A stretch of DNA of 64,000 nt from Micractinium sp. NFX-FRZ (GCA_029339195.1 JAPTJF010000040.1:62001-126000), one strand, 5' to 3'. Counted from the first letter of the stretch, positions 22,186 to 34,311 are shown. Notes: generated from the sequence alone by a model not told the origin. Numbers and translations are program-made.

Positions 22186-24340
22186 GCTGGCGACGGGTGC
22201 AGGAGCGGGCGTGCGCACCTTGGCACGCGCGCAGCCGCTTCTGGCACACGCCTCCCAACAAGCTGCTGGCCGCAGCCCCGCCCAGCCACCAGCCCGGCAC
22301 ACCCAACGACACATGGCAAAAGGCGCCGCGCCTTGGCACATTGAAGTGCAACCAAGCCGCCTGGCCCATGTTCTGGTCAGGCCGCTGGCTTTCTATATAA
22401 CCCCTCAAGCCAGCGCCCCCAACGAACGTCGCATCACACAGCTGCAGCCGCCCGCCCCAAGGCGTGTTTTCCGGCTCGCGGCAGCTGCCAACCTCACGAA
22501 GCAGGCCGCCCGGCGGCCCGCACCCTGCTCTCCGCTCCCGCCCCTCTGCCCGGCCCTCCGCATGTCTCCGCGCCGCAGAGGGGCTGCAGGGTGCCCGCCG
22601 CCGCCGGCGTGCCTCGGTTTTCTGCCCTACCCCACCAACCAACGAATGAAGGGCGTATTCTCTTTTTGCGTTCAGGACTCTAATGTACGTGTTTGCCTGC
22701 CCCAGCCTTTGTCCCTGCCATTCCATGCCTGTCACCTGCCCTGCGCCCTCTCTCTACCCCAACCCCTTCCCTCCCTGTGGGCCGCGCGCTGTTCATTCCG
22801 CTGGCATCGACACCACCCTCCCACCCCACCCCTGGGCACCCGATGCCAAGCATGCATACACACCTCCAAACCCGGACCCCTTTGCTTGCTCGTGCTTTCT
22901 CTTCAGCCCCTCTTCCTCAATCGCTTGCCCTGTGCCGTGCTTGCAATTCTTTCTGCGTGTGTTGCTGTTTACGTTGTTTATTCCGCGCTCCCGCCCCGGC
23001 CCTCGCACCTCTCGGGCAGCGCCCCCGGCACCCTCCCCCTACCTCTCTCCCCAGCAAGACCGCCCACCAGCCCGCCCGCCAGCCGCTGCGCGGCCCGGGC
23101 GCGCGCCAAGTGTGTGCGCATCTCTCCCTGCGTTTGCAGCAACCCTCCCGCCTGTAGCCTGCGTTTCCTTTGCGTCTCATTCTGCTCCCAATGTGCCCTT
23201 ACCCTACCCCCGGCGGCGACCCCTGGTCCCCGTTAGCCGCCAGCCACATGCATACCAAGCCATCCTTAGCCCTGCCCTTCCTTTTCATCGCCTGCCTCTG
23301 CACGCGTGCGCTCTACGACCCGTGCACCTTCATTCCGATACAGTACACGCCATAGCCTGCCCGTAGCTCTACTCCTGGAAGTTGTTGCTCTTGCAGCACT
23401 GCAGGGGCGGCCGCTCGCCTTGTGCCCCCCTGCCCTTACAACGGACGGCGCAGCAGCACAACGCCCCCCTCCAACTCATGAGCCCCACAACGATTGCCGC
23501 CAGCATTCTTTCCTTTCGCTCCCCCCTTGCTTTTAGGTTGCGCCGCTTCCGCACTTGTCTCGATAACAGCACGACGGTGCCTCGATAAGGCTCCCACCCC
23601 TGATTCTCCCCCATCCTACGTCTGCGCCTTTTGAGCAGACAAGCTCACACCTTGTAACTGTGAGGCATGCCAACAACCGGCCCGATCAGCTGGGGAGGGG
23701 CAGGGCAGCCAGGCTTGTGGGCAACACGGGCGCCAGGCTTGTGGGCTGGCAGCTGGTGCAGCACTGCCTTGGCAAGTTGTGGGTGCTGATTCCCGCCGGC
23801 GGCGTGCTGTTGGCCACACCACCAGGAGCAGCAACCTCTGGCAGTGTGGGAAGGCATTGCATGGATGCAACCACAACACAGAAGACTTGCGTATGCCTTG
23901 GCGCAGCTGGAAGGCATGCATGTCAGTGGAACACCACACCAATGTGCGTCCCTTGCCTTGCCCATGCGGTCGGCAGGGAGCGCACGTCCCCCAGACGGCT
24001 GAGCCCAGGCCCGGCATGCTTGCCTGAGGCTGCCATCAAGCTGGCCTAGATGTGTCACACCACGAGCCCTGGTCAGCTGAAGCTGAGGCCTGATTTACAC
24101 AGGAAGGGATCATCCTTAGGATCACCTATTGCTTGCTCAAAGGGGCCTGCCCGGCGCGGCGCTGCCTGGACCGCCTCGCCACCTTTGATGCCCAGTCCGT
24201 CATCCAGAGTCCCGGTCGCTTGCAGCCTGCTCAGTCGTGTCCTGCAACCAGTGTGCGTTATTCCAGAGCTTGTTTGCTTCCGCCGTTTTGCTCCGAGACG
24301 ACGCCGCTGCTCCACCCGCGCTGGCAGCTGCACACACAAA
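22186..24340 (+). other. Very long pyrimidine-rich 3' UTR of ELF3-like gene, then intergenic region
   Basis: After the stop at 22183-22185 the plus strand is C/T-rich for about 1.4 kb without a supported gene. The first TGTAA on the plus strand is at 23654. From ~23660 to 24340 the composition changes and no gene was supported; this probably contains the promoter of the first thioesterase gene. Confidence 0.45.
23654..23658 (+). terminator. TGTAA poly(A) signal
   Basis: First TGTAA after the ELF3-like stop codon, giving a predicted 3' UTR of about 1.47 kb. Confidence 0.5.
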
Positions 24341-25003
24341 ATGCTGTCGTGTGCGGCCCGGAATGCGCTGGAGCTGCCGCAGCGTGCCGGGCCGGCGCTA
24401 GCGAGCCTGCAACTGCTAGGGCGGGCCGCCAGCAGCAGCAGCAGCGGGCCCGCCGCCTGCGCAGGCGGGGGCGCTGCTCCGCCCGAACGCGGCAGCCCAC
24501 GGCGGCACACGCCAGGAGGCCTCTCAAGCTATTCCACAGACAGCGGGCAGCCTCCACATGTGTTTGATGAGACAGAAACCCTCGTCGGCTCGCAGACGCC
24601 AGGTAAGGCGTCCACATTCGCTGCGGTTTGCATGCTGCAGTCCGTTAATAGCATGCCCCCGTCATCACCAGCCTTGCAATAACTCTGCCGCACCCTTTGT
24701 TGCTCAATTAAAAAGTCTGTGCATGTGCACACCAGATCGTCCGGTCAACGCTCGTCTTCACAGCCCTGCTGCCGCTGCTGCCTGCTGCAGTGACCAAGCG
24801 CCTGTGGCAGCAGCGCTACCGCTGGACCGACGCGCGGCTGGCGGCGGCCACGCCCCGCAGTGACGGGGCGGCGCGAGCAGTCAAGCCCCCTACCCGCACA
24901 GTCATCCAATACGGATTCTCTAGCGACCCAGTGCTGCGGGAGCACTGTGAGCATGGGGATGGGGCGGCTGCTGTGCTGGCCACGTGCCCTGGGTGTGTGT
25001 TTG

Positions 25004-25049
<46 letters not shown>

Positions 25050-28000
25050 AGCCTGCTGCCACGTGTACCTAGAACTAGCAACATGAGGCCAGCTGCCCGT
25101 CAGCCACTCCCATGCAGCCCTCTCGAGTGACCACTGAGCCGTTGCACCCAGCTTCTGCTTGCCCATTTGGCTGGCTGTCCCCTGCCTGGCTTCACCTGCA
25201 CTGCTCCCCGCCCCCTGCATCTCTTTCTGGGTGCAGACCGCAACCCCTGGGGTGCTGTGCGCATCGGGCCTATACTGGAGGATCTCGACTCGCTGGCTGG
25301 GCTGGTTGCATTCGACCACTGGTGCGCCGGGGTGGGCCGGGGTGGGTGGGCCGGGGTTGGTGTGCCGGGGTGGGTTACATAGGTGGGATTGGGTGTCATG
25401 GAAGGGGTGGCACAGGCAGGCAGGCAGGCCAGTGAGAGTGGTGTTTCTTGTCCAGTGACGGAGGCGGCTGTCCTGGCTGGTGGCCTGTGACCACGGCTGA
25501 GCGGTTGGCCGTGGCAGTGGGGTGGCCATGGCAGGGAAGGGGGCGTACAGTGGGGCGCCAAACAAGCAGCCGTGAATGGCCTTTACAAGCAGCCCAGCCC
25601 CCAGGGCAGCGCACCAGCCACCTGCGCGGCACTAGTAGTGACGTCCACAGCAGCCAGCGTGGACCGCTGACCTCCCTGCCTTTTTGCACAACGCCGCCTG
25701 GCCCCCTTTTGGTCAGCGCAGCGACGACGGCGACCCCTCCACGCGCCCGCCGCTGCTGGTGACCGCCACCGTGGAGGCCATCCAGCTGCGCAGCTCACAT
25801 CTGACGCTAGACCAAGACATGGAGGTGTGTGGCGTGCGTTCTGGGTGTGGTGCTGGCAGCAGGTGTGGGCGGTTATGATCCAGCTGCGCTGCTCGCACCT
25901 GACGCTAGAGCGAGACATGGAGGTGGGAGGGGGATTGGTGGCGGTGGCTGGCAGCAGGTGTTTGGGGGTTCCAGCTGTGTAGCTTGCACCTGACGCTAGA
26001 GCAAGACATGGAGGTGGGAGGGGGATCAGTGGAAGTGGTTGCGGGGTTGTGCAGTGGGTGTGGTGCTGGCAGCAGGTGTGTGGCCGGGTTTATGTTCCAG
26101 CTGTGTAGCTCGCACCTGACGCTAGACCAGGACATGGGAGATGGGTGGGGTGTGCACGGTGGCTCACAACAGCTGCCAGGGGTGGGGCCTGCCAGTGCGT
26201 GTGGTGCTGGCAGCAGGTGTGGCGGGATCTGCCCCTGACCGACCGCCGCTTCTGCCCGTGCTTTCCCCCTGTGTCCAGCTCAGCGCGCGCGTGGTGTGGA
26301 CGGGCAGCAGCAGCATGGACATCCGGATAGAGCTGGAGCAGGGTGGGCAGCAGCAGCTGACCGCGCTCTTCACATTCGTGGCAAGGGACCCCCTCACGGG
26401 CAACCCCACCAGTATCACCGCAGTGCAGCCGCATACGCCGCAGGTGCGTGGGCTGCCCTCAAATTATGCCTTGCAATGTATTACACATCACTGCCCTGAA
26501 TGCCTTGATGTGTTTCGGCTTGGTGGTGTCACCGAGCCAACCATGCCCGCAATGAGCCAGCCGTGCGTGCGTGGGCAGCATGCTTCATGCCCCACATGCT
26601 CGACCACTGCCGCCACCGCCTGCTTAGCACCCGCACTTGCTGTTGCTGCCCCCGCCCTGCCGCTGGTTGAGCAGGACCAAGCCCAGTTTGAGGAGCGGCT
26701 GCGCATCAACCAGGCCCGCAAGCAGGAGCGCAAGCTGCAGGCAACCAAGCTGCACCGTGGTGGGTGGTGTGGGTGGATGTCATGGTAAAATCATCATTAT
26801 AACTTGGAATGAAATTTTACTGCCTCTGGGCCACTGCTGGGCAGAGCAGAACAAGCATCTTCCTTCCTTCCTTTCTTCCTGAGCCATCCCGTATTGATAC
26901 CATGGTCGGCAAAGCATTCCTTGCCACCCCAGGCAGCCAGCTAGCCTGCGAGTGCGCTCCCCTGCTGAGCCTGCTGTGCCATCATTTGTGCTTGCACGAT
27001 TACACTGCCTTCCTCCATGCTGAGCCTGCTATGCCATGCGTGCATGCACTCTGATGTCAACACTGCTGCATACCACGTGGGCGCAGTGGGCCCGGAGAGG
27101 GAGCGGTGGGCGGAGGAGCTGCTGGCGGCGGCCAAGACCAAGCGAGCCATGCCGGCGCTGGCAGGTGTGTGCATGCATGTATGCGGGGACAGGGGCTTGC
27201 ACAGCGCAGCACGACAGCACGCCTGAACGGGGGACGATGCACACAAGTAGAGAATGGGGGTGTGGGCCAGTGGGAAAAACAGCTCTTCTCCTGCTGTGGC
27301 TTAAATGCGCTGCCTGCACGCCCCGCACCCCTGCCACACCATGCAGATGCCGGGCAGCTGCTGATGGACGAAACGTGCCTGGAGAACACGTTCACCTGCC
27401 AGCCGCAGCAGCGCAACATGCACGGCCGCGTGTTTGGCGGCTTTCTAATGCGGTGAACTCAGGCTGTCGAGGCCGACTGGAGGGGCACAGTTCCCAAGCA
27501 TGTCATGGGGGTATTGATACAGGGGAAAAGAAGATAGATGATGCTTGAGCTATAACGTGTCATGTGCTGGCCAGCCTCCGGGGTGTATGCATGGAGGGTG
27601 GCGGCGACGGAGTGATGTACAGCACAGTACGCACCTTACACAGCAGCGCGTCTCTCCTGCCTCGGTGGCCCCTCTCTGCCTCACGCTCCCTGCCTCACCC
27701 TGCAGGCGCGCCTTTGAGCTGGCTCACTCCACCGCCTACCTCTTTGCCGGCAGCCGGCCACGCACAGGCAAGCCACCCCTGGGCAGCGCTGCCCCAGGGG
27801 CACTCCTCAGCTGCTGTCAATGGCCTTCAAGCCCCCCACGCTGCCATCTGGGCGCTGCCGCCCGTCCTGCCTACAAGCACGGGGCGTCACCATCCAGCAT
27901 ACGTGCACCCTCTCCATGCCAGACCAAGCACACTGCTGCCCTCCTCCCCAGCTGTCCCTGGCTGAAGCCATCACCTCCCCAGCTTACCTGGCAACTGCTC

Positions 28001-29171
28001 ATCCTGGCCTGGCTCATGGCCAGCCTACCTTCGCCCTCCGACGAAACATGCATGCCGCTTCCTTCCCCGCCCTGTCTCACCCCGCCCCGCCTCGCAGTGG
28101 AGGTCGACAGGATCACGTTTCGCCGGCCTGTGAACGTGGGTGACCTCATAAAGTTCAGGAGCATGGTCACCCGCACCTGGCCCTCGCAGCGCACGCCCGG
28201 CAAGGCAAGCGTGGGCTGGGGGCTGCCCGGTGCACTGTTTGCCTGCTGGTGGCGGTTGCTATGCTGGCGCTCGCAATGAGACTGCCGGTGGCGCTGCAGT
28301 GGCGCTGCTGGTTCCTGCTGCGTACTGCTGCCGCTGTCCTTGACAATGGGCAGCCTTTCTGCGTTCGTTGCTTGACAGGCAAGTTCCTTACACCTGGTTC
28401 ACTCCTGGCTGCAGGGGCTGGTGCACGTTCAAGTTGAGGCCAGCGTGACGCAGCCTGAGAAGCTGTACAGGTGGTTTTCGTTCCCATGCTGGTGTGCCAG
28501 CTGCAGGGCACGTGTAGCAGGGAAGGCAGCGGGCACCCAGCCAGGGGTGCCTCCTGACTGAAGAGCGCTGGCGCCCGGAAAGAGCTCTTGAATGCCAAGC
28601 CTGTTGTTGCGTGGGGCCAGCCCGCTGCGTGTTCGCCCCACGGTGTACACTGTTGAACCCCACGTGTTGCGCCGCGCCACGCTTGGCGTGCTATGGTCTG
28701 CCATCCATGCTGTGCAGCCACGTCACCAACACCTTCAGCTTCCTCTTCAGCTACGACCTGCGGCAGGACGCCAGCGGGGCGTTCATCCCACCAAAGCAAG
28801 TGCTGCCCAGCACAGGCAAGTTCCAGTGGGCAAATGACCAGCCTGGGCTCGCCTGCCAGTGTGTTTGCCTTGACCGACAGGGGTGGCCTTCATGCCTACA
28901 TTGTTGCATATTTGAGCATTGGAAGAGACTGCGCAGCTGGCCGGCGTTTGACCGCACGTGAAAGCATGGGTGGTCTGCTGCACAGCCGGCAGGCTACCCA
29001 CCCTGCACGCCCCCACTGCTCTTCTCCCACAACGGCTGCCCTCAACTGGATGTCTGCTTGCAACCCAATGCTGCAGAGCAGCAGGCCTTGGAAACTGCAG
29101 AGCTGTTTGGTCCCGGAGGCAAGAAGGCCGCTGGCGTCAACGGCGCACCAGCTGGCAGCCAGGCGGCGTAG
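24341..29171 (+). CDS. ACOT9-type acyl-CoA thioesterase, copy 1 (double HotDog)
   Basis: Hydrolyses acyl-CoA to free fatty acid and CoA; ACOT9-type enzymes act in mitochondria. Exons: 24341-24602, 24791-24946, 25237-25321, 25722-25824, 26279-26443, 26675-26759, 27087-27164, 27347-27452, 27706-27767, 28098-28204, 28415-28470, 28718-28815, 29077-29171; 485 aa. The N-terminus (MLSCAARNALELPQ..., Arg/Ser/Ala-rich) looks like a mitochondrial presequence. The first HotDog includes PWGAVRIGPILEDLDSLAGL and VVWTGSSSMDIRIELEQGG; the second includes LMDETCLENTFTCQPQQRN and FGGFLMRRAFELAHSTAYLF. Three introns (after exons 9, 10 and 12) have GC donors. Three introns (after exons 8, 10 and 12) are absent from the downstream paralogue. 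Intron 4 holds three extra copies of the exon 4 edge, so alternative donors are possible. Confidence 0.85.
25006..25047 (+). repeat. (CTG)14 microsatellite
   Basis: Fourteen uninterrupted CTG units inside intron 2 of the first thioesterase gene. Confidence 0.95.
25322..25378 (+). repeat. GTGCGCCGGGGTGGG-like repeats at a donor
   Basis: Short degenerate units of GCCGGGGTGGG start exactly at the donor of exon 3 of thioesterase copy 1. They form several GT-containing alternatives. Confidence 0.6.
25785..26140 (+). repeat. Four-fold repeat of thioesterase exon 4 donor edge
   Basis: The last ~45 bases of exon 4 with its donor (25785-25830) are repeated at about 25879-25925, 25973-26016 and 26098-26140. 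Each copy keeps CCAGCTG...CTGACGCTAGA...GACATGG, and the first two copies end in GGAGGTGGGA. Each copy is open in the exon frame. Confidence 0.85.
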
Positions 29172-29611
29172 CCGTGATGCGCAGGCATGTGGGTGCTTCT
29201 ACTTGTCGTCACGAAGAGGTACATTTGGTGTAATGAAGCCATGTTACTTCAGCATCCAGTATTCGAATGACGTTGTTGCCCAGCTGGGCTACAGACTTCA
29301 GACTGCAGACCCACCCATGTGGGGTGGGCCGAACGACAGGCGGCGGTGTGGCGGCGCTCCGAGGCCAATCAAGAATGCAACTGCTTTCCGCGCGCCGAGT
29401 TTATTTGTTCATCAGCCAAAGTGCATTGACGCCATACACGTGCGATTCTGTAATTCTAAGGCAAAAGGTCTTGCTCACTTGGTGCGGGCGCCTCAGCTCC
29501 TTGCGTTGATATCACTGTTTACTACAAGTCCCGCCAGTTTGAATCACCAGCTGCGATCTTCGTGTTTACTACATTTGCACAGCTCGCCAGCGCTGCTGCA
29601 AGTCGGTGGGA
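29172..29611 (+). other. Gap between the tandem thioesterase genes
   Basis: Contains the 3' UTR of copy 1 (TGTAA at 29229) and the promoter/5' UTR of copy 2. It is AT-richer around 29230-29540 than the rest of the window. No ORF was supported. Confidence 0.5.
29229..29233 (+). terminator. TGTAA poly(A) signal
   Basis: TGTAA 58 bases after the stop codon of thioesterase copy 1. Confidence 0.65.
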
Positions 29612-32173
29612 ATGGTCATCCGTCAACCGGCCCTGCACTTGCTACGGCGCACCTGGCAGCGATCGCAATGCCAGACCACCAGCACAGACTGCGCCGGGGG
29701 CCTGCATTCAGCGCTGGCGGCCGCGGCGCACACTATCGCGGCGCCCCTGCCGGTTGAAGCGGCGGCGCCTGGCGGCGGCACCCAGCAGCAGCAGCAGCAG
29801 CAGCCGCCGCAGCAACAGCAGAGCTTCAGTTCACAATCTGGCGGGGCCGCGGCACATGACACGCATCGCTACAAGTTTGCCTCGAGCACACCGGTCAGCC
29901 GGCGTCTCTGGCAGGAGCGGTGAGCTGGAGCCTGCGCCGCCCTGCCTTCCTGGCCTGCCCGCACCGCCGGTGCCCGTGCCGCCAATTTCCTGCCTGCTGC
30001 CCTTTGGCCTGCATGGATGCAGGCACTGACATTGAATATGGAAACCAATGTTGTTACCCCTCAAAATGGCATGAATTGCTGCACCCTCCTTGCTGGGTTG
30101 TTCCCGCATCAGGCTGGCACTGCTGCAGTTACCTTGTGACTCGAGCAGGCCAGCTCAGCCCATCCTGCATTCCCACCGTACCATCACTATGTCTCACTGC
30201 TGCTGCACCCATACGTGTGGTTGGCACTATTGCAGGTATCCTTGGACCGAGGAGAAGCTGCAGGCAGCGCCCGCCCGCGACCTGTCCACGCAGCACCCCA
30301 AGCCGCCGCGCCCGCTGGTCGTGACCTACCCATTCAGCACAGACGATCACCTTAGAGAGCACGTGAGTGGGCGTGGGGCTTGTATGCATGGAGATGGGGC
30401 AGCAGGGCACCTGCTGGGCGCAGCCACCGGGGAAGGACAGTGTGCTGGCAAGTTTCAACAGCTGGGGAGTCACTGTTATGAACCCATGTATCCTTAAATC
30501 CACGATTCGAAGGTGTCGTGGGCAGCACACCCTGCGCCACAGCTCCCATCAACCCGCTACTTCAGTCACCCTCCCATCCACGGTCCTGCCCCTGCCTGCT
30601 CTCCTCTGCTTGCCACCCCTCTTGTCACCACCCCCGCCTGCAGTACCGCTCCCCCTGGGGCGAGGTACGCATTGGTCGCATACTGGAAGACCTGGACTCA
30701 CTCACAGCACTGATTGCATTCGAGCACGGGTGAGCCTGCATGCCATGCTAGTGTAGCATTTCAGCACGAGTGGGGGCTGCCTAATGTAGCATTTCAGCAT
30801 GAGTGAGGTAACTGAAAGACCTGGAGCACGGGTGAGCCTGCATGCCATGCTAGTGTAGCAGTTGAGCACGGGCGAGGTGTACCAGTGTAGCATGTGAGCA
30901 CGGGTGAGGCCCACAAGTGTGGCATTTGAGAGGCCTCATGCTAGTGTGTTGCATGTGAGCAGGGGTGAGGCCTACAAGTGCAGGCAGACCGAGGGCGCAT
31001 TATGAGGCCTTGTGCCTGCTGCGGCACAGTTTGTTGCTACCGCACTGTAGATGATGGTAGCTGAGGCAGTGGGCGGCAAGGCAGGCAGGCAGGCACGAGG
31101 ACAGGGAGGGAGTCAGGATGGCGGCCTGCTTTCACGGCCGCGCCTTCATCCCTACTGTCTTACTACCACCTGCATGCCAGTGACTGCGTTGGTATGTGCT
31201 TCTTAGTTTCTTTCCGCATGTCATCCACCTGCAGCGACGTGGCGGATGAGCAGTCGCGGCCGCCGCTGCTGGTGACTGCAGGGGTGGAAGCAATCCAGCT
31301 GCACAACAGCCGGCTGAGCCTGCAGCAGGACATGACGGTACGTGTAGCGCAGCGCAGGGTCAGGCGACCTCCTTGGCAGGCAGGCGGCGAGCTGTTGGGA
31401 AGGGCACTGTCGGATATGCGCAGCACCGGCACCCTCCCAACCCTGCATGTACTGCGCAGGCCATGCTGCCAGCGGATAGCATGCCAGCATGTCGGGCACG
31501 TGCCTACCTCCCCTGCCTGCCTGGCAGCAGCGCCACCCATGCCGTGCTCCAGCTCACCCCCTGCTGTGCTGTGCTGTGCCACCTGGGTGTTGCCTCCGTG
31601 CCGCCCCTGCAGCTGAGTGGGCGTGTGGTGTGGACGGGCAGCAGCAGCATGGACATTCGGATGGAGCTGGAGCAGGGTGGGGAGCAGCAGCTGACCGCAC
31701 TGTTCACATTCGTGGCGAGAGACATGATCACCAACAGGCCGCACCCGGTAGCCCCGCTGGCGCCTAGCAGCAAAGAGGTGGGCGGGAGGTGGGGAAGCGT
31801 GAGGGCAGAGTGGCAGCGGGCAGCGGCCAGAGGGCTCAGCGCCAGCTGTACCATGCTGGTACAGGTCCACATGTTCTGGTTTTGAAAAGACTGGGCGGAA
31901 CTCTCTGTGCCACCTTTGATGCTGTTGGGCTGCTCACCGGCCTCCTGTGCCTCCTGCCCTCCCCGGGCACCCCTCCTTCTTTCTTCCGCGCCCCAGCAGG
32001 ACCAGGAGCTGTTTTGCGACCGGCAGCGAGCCAGCCTGGCGCGCCGGGCGCAGCGTGCGGCGGCAGCCAGCAGCAGCGGCCTGCACCATGGTAGGCCTAT
32101 GTGCCAGCCTGCTGCCTGCCCATCTGCCTGCCACCCCACATCTTCACGGCTTGCCTGCCTGTCTCCCATCCAG

Positions 32174-32213
<40 letters not shown>

Positions 32214-33673
32214 ACACCCCATCTTCCTACCTGCCTGCCTGCCTGCCTGCAACGCTACCTTTCCGCACACCTTCAAGCTCACAGTCTGCCTGCGTTTGCC
32301 GTGCCCCCGCGCTCCTGGCCACCCGCTGTGCAGCCAGCAGTCCCGAGGGGGAGCGGTGGGCGGAGCAGCTGCTGGCGGCGGCCAAGAAGAAAGTCGACCT
32401 GCCGGCCCTCTCAGGTCTGTTTTGTGGGGTGGGCCGCCTGTAAATAGTAACCGTGCGTGCAGCAGAAGTGTGTGTGCCTGAGGATGGCTGTGTCTATATG
32501 TGTGTGTGCAAGAAGAGGCAGTGCTGGGCATTGGTGCCACTTCCACCTGCACGGCATCAAACCCCCATCCTGCACCGCCCTGCGCCGCCGGCACAGCCAC
32601 AGCAGCCCTGCTGCTGCCCATTTGTGACCCCTGGCCCCTCAGCTCGCTCCGCCTGACCGCTCCCCGCCTCCTGCAGAGCCACGCCAGCTGCTGATGGACG
32701 AGACGTCACTAGAAAACACGTTCACCTGCCAGCCGCAGCAGCGCAACATCCACGGCCGCGTGTTTGGTGGCTTCCTGATGCGCCGGGCCTATGAGCTGGC
32801 TCACTCTACCATGTACCTCTTTGCCGGCAGCCGCCCATACGCAGGTGGGGGTGTGTTGCCATGCATAGGTGCAGACTGTGTGGCAGCATGCCTGGGGTGT
32901 GTGCGTGCTGCCCCAACCACTTGTTTCTCCCAGCAAGGGGCTCTGGGCATGCACCCCTGCCATGCTCCGAGCGTCACCCTCCACACGGCCCTGCCTGGGG
33001 ACACGTAACCCTTGGGATCTCATGCTTGCAACTATCTTGCATCTGCCACAAACACCTGCCTTGCAGTCGAGGTTGAGGAGGTCACGTTCAAGTGGCCCGT
33101 CAACATCGGTGACCTCATGCGCATGCGCACGTGGGTGACCTATGCCTGGGTGTGCCCAAGCGACCCCACCCAGGGCCGGGCACACGTGCAGGTGGAGGCG
33201 AGCGTGACGCAGCCGGAGCGGCGGCAGAGGTGCGTGCAGGCCAGAGGGGTTGGCCGGGTGGGGCAGCATGCACGCTGGGCGTGTCGCGGCTGTCGAGTGC
33301 GCAGGATGCACACCAAGCATTGTAGCAATGTGCATGCTGCGGCTGTCAACTCCACCAGCGCACTCTGGATGCCGCTGTCAGGGGCACAGCGGCTGAGCTC
33401 CCCCACGTGCCATGCCCCCTCGCTCCCCCATGCCAGCATGCATGCACGCCTGCCGCTCACAGCGTGCCGCCCCCCTGTCCTGCATTCGTCCCGCCCTCCT
33501 GCAGCGTCGTCACCAACACGTTCAACTTTACTTTTGGCTTCCAGCTTGAGCGAGACGACAGCGGGACGCCGCTGCCGCCCCCTCGTGTGCTCCCCTCCAC
33601 ACAGGCACAGGCTTTGGAAGCCGCCCGCCTCTTTGGCCCTGGAAGCGAGCGGGCACACCTGCAGCTCCCATAA
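29612..33673 (+). CDS. ACOT9-type acyl-CoA thioesterase, copy 2 (double HotDog)
   Basis: Tandem paralogue of the preceding gene with the same domain order and presumed reaction (acyl-CoA hydrolysis). Exons: 29612-29919, 30236-30362, 30644-30729, 31235-31337, 31613-31777, 32000-32090, 32334-32414, 32677-32844, 33067-33229, 33505-33673; 486 aa. The N-terminus (MVIRQPALHLLRRTWQRSQ) is a strong mitochondrial presequence candidate and is followed by a Gln-rich linker. Conserved blocks are PWGEVRIGRILEDLDSLTAL, VVWTGSSSMDIRMELEQGG, LMDETSLENTFTCQPQQRN and FGGFLMRRAYELAHSTMYLF. Nine introns match positions in copy 1. One of them is shifted by one base (after CAC here, after CACT in copy 1). Three introns of copy 1 are missing. 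Intron 3 carries many copies of the exon 3 donor edge. Confidence 0.85.
30720..30975 (+). repeat. Multi-copy donor-edge repeat in thioesterase copy 2 intron 3
   Basis: The end of exon 3 with its donor (GAGCACGG then GTGAGC) is followed by at least six degenerate copies (near 30768, 30797, 30824, 30863, 30894 and 30955). They are interspersed with CATGCTAGTGTAGCATTTGA-like text. The copy at 30822-30858 is nearly identical to the true edge for ~35 bases. Confidence 0.8.
32168..32250 (+). repeat. (TGCC)n tetranucleotide repeat
   Basis: Two runs of CTGCCTGC units (about 32172-32212 and 32229-32250) separated by 16 other bases, in intron 6 of thioesterase copy 2. Related CTGCCTG text also precedes them. 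Confidence 0.85.
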
Positions 33674-34311
33674 ACTGGGAACTGAACTGCAAGCGCACCT
33701 CCATTGGCACGCGCTTCCGCCGCCTTTGGCCGGCCGCCTTCTGAGTGCCCGCCTCCCGCCTGCCCCCGGTCGGGTGACCAGTACCATCCCAGTACCGTCA
33801 ACCCTACCCCTGCTACTTGTCAACCTGATCCACTACCAGAATGATCCCGCAAGTCCCAAGCTGCGCATGAACCCTTCCAGTTGACTGCTTCACCGCCTGT
33901 ACTGCGTTGCTTCCCTTTCGTTGAGCATTTGCCATCGCCTCACGTGTACTGTGCCCCCCATCTCTGCCGCACACCCTCTCCAGTCGCACAAGCTGCACAA
34001 AAGCTTCTGGCTGCCACTTCATGCCCGGCCTTACAGGGACAGGGCAGCCATGCATACATGGATGCGTTTGCACCGTACATCTCTGCGTTATTTCCTTATT
34101 TGCAGTGTGAATGAAAGCATGTGTTCAAGTGTTGAGTTTCGTGGTGGGGCTGCAACCGCGGCGCCGCGCAGCATGCCGCTTGCAGCACTGGGTCGCATCA
34201 GCGGCAAGGGGAGCTGTGCCCCGCCCCCTATGCCGGCGCCGGCGGCAGCGCGCAGCACGCCGCTTGCAGCACAATGCCGCGTCAGCGGCAAGACCAGCGG
34301 TGTCCCGCCCC
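33674..34311. other. Convergent 3' region between thioesterase copy 2 and GT34 gene
   Basis: Tail-to-tail gap holding both 3' UTRs. No gene was seen. A TGTAA on the minus strand (34031-34035) serves the GT34 gene; no plus-strand TGTAA was found for the thioesterase. Confidence 0.45.
34031..34035 (-). terminator. TGTAA poly(A) signal (minus strand)
   Basis: About 280 bases after the GT34 stop codon. Confidence 0.45.

Noticed and set aside
23616..24058. Overlapping minus-strand frames between the ELF3-like and first thioesterase genes
   Set aside because: Cys/His/Pro-rich low-complexity translation, no family match, no splice pattern, and a change of composition typical of UTR or intergenic DNA.
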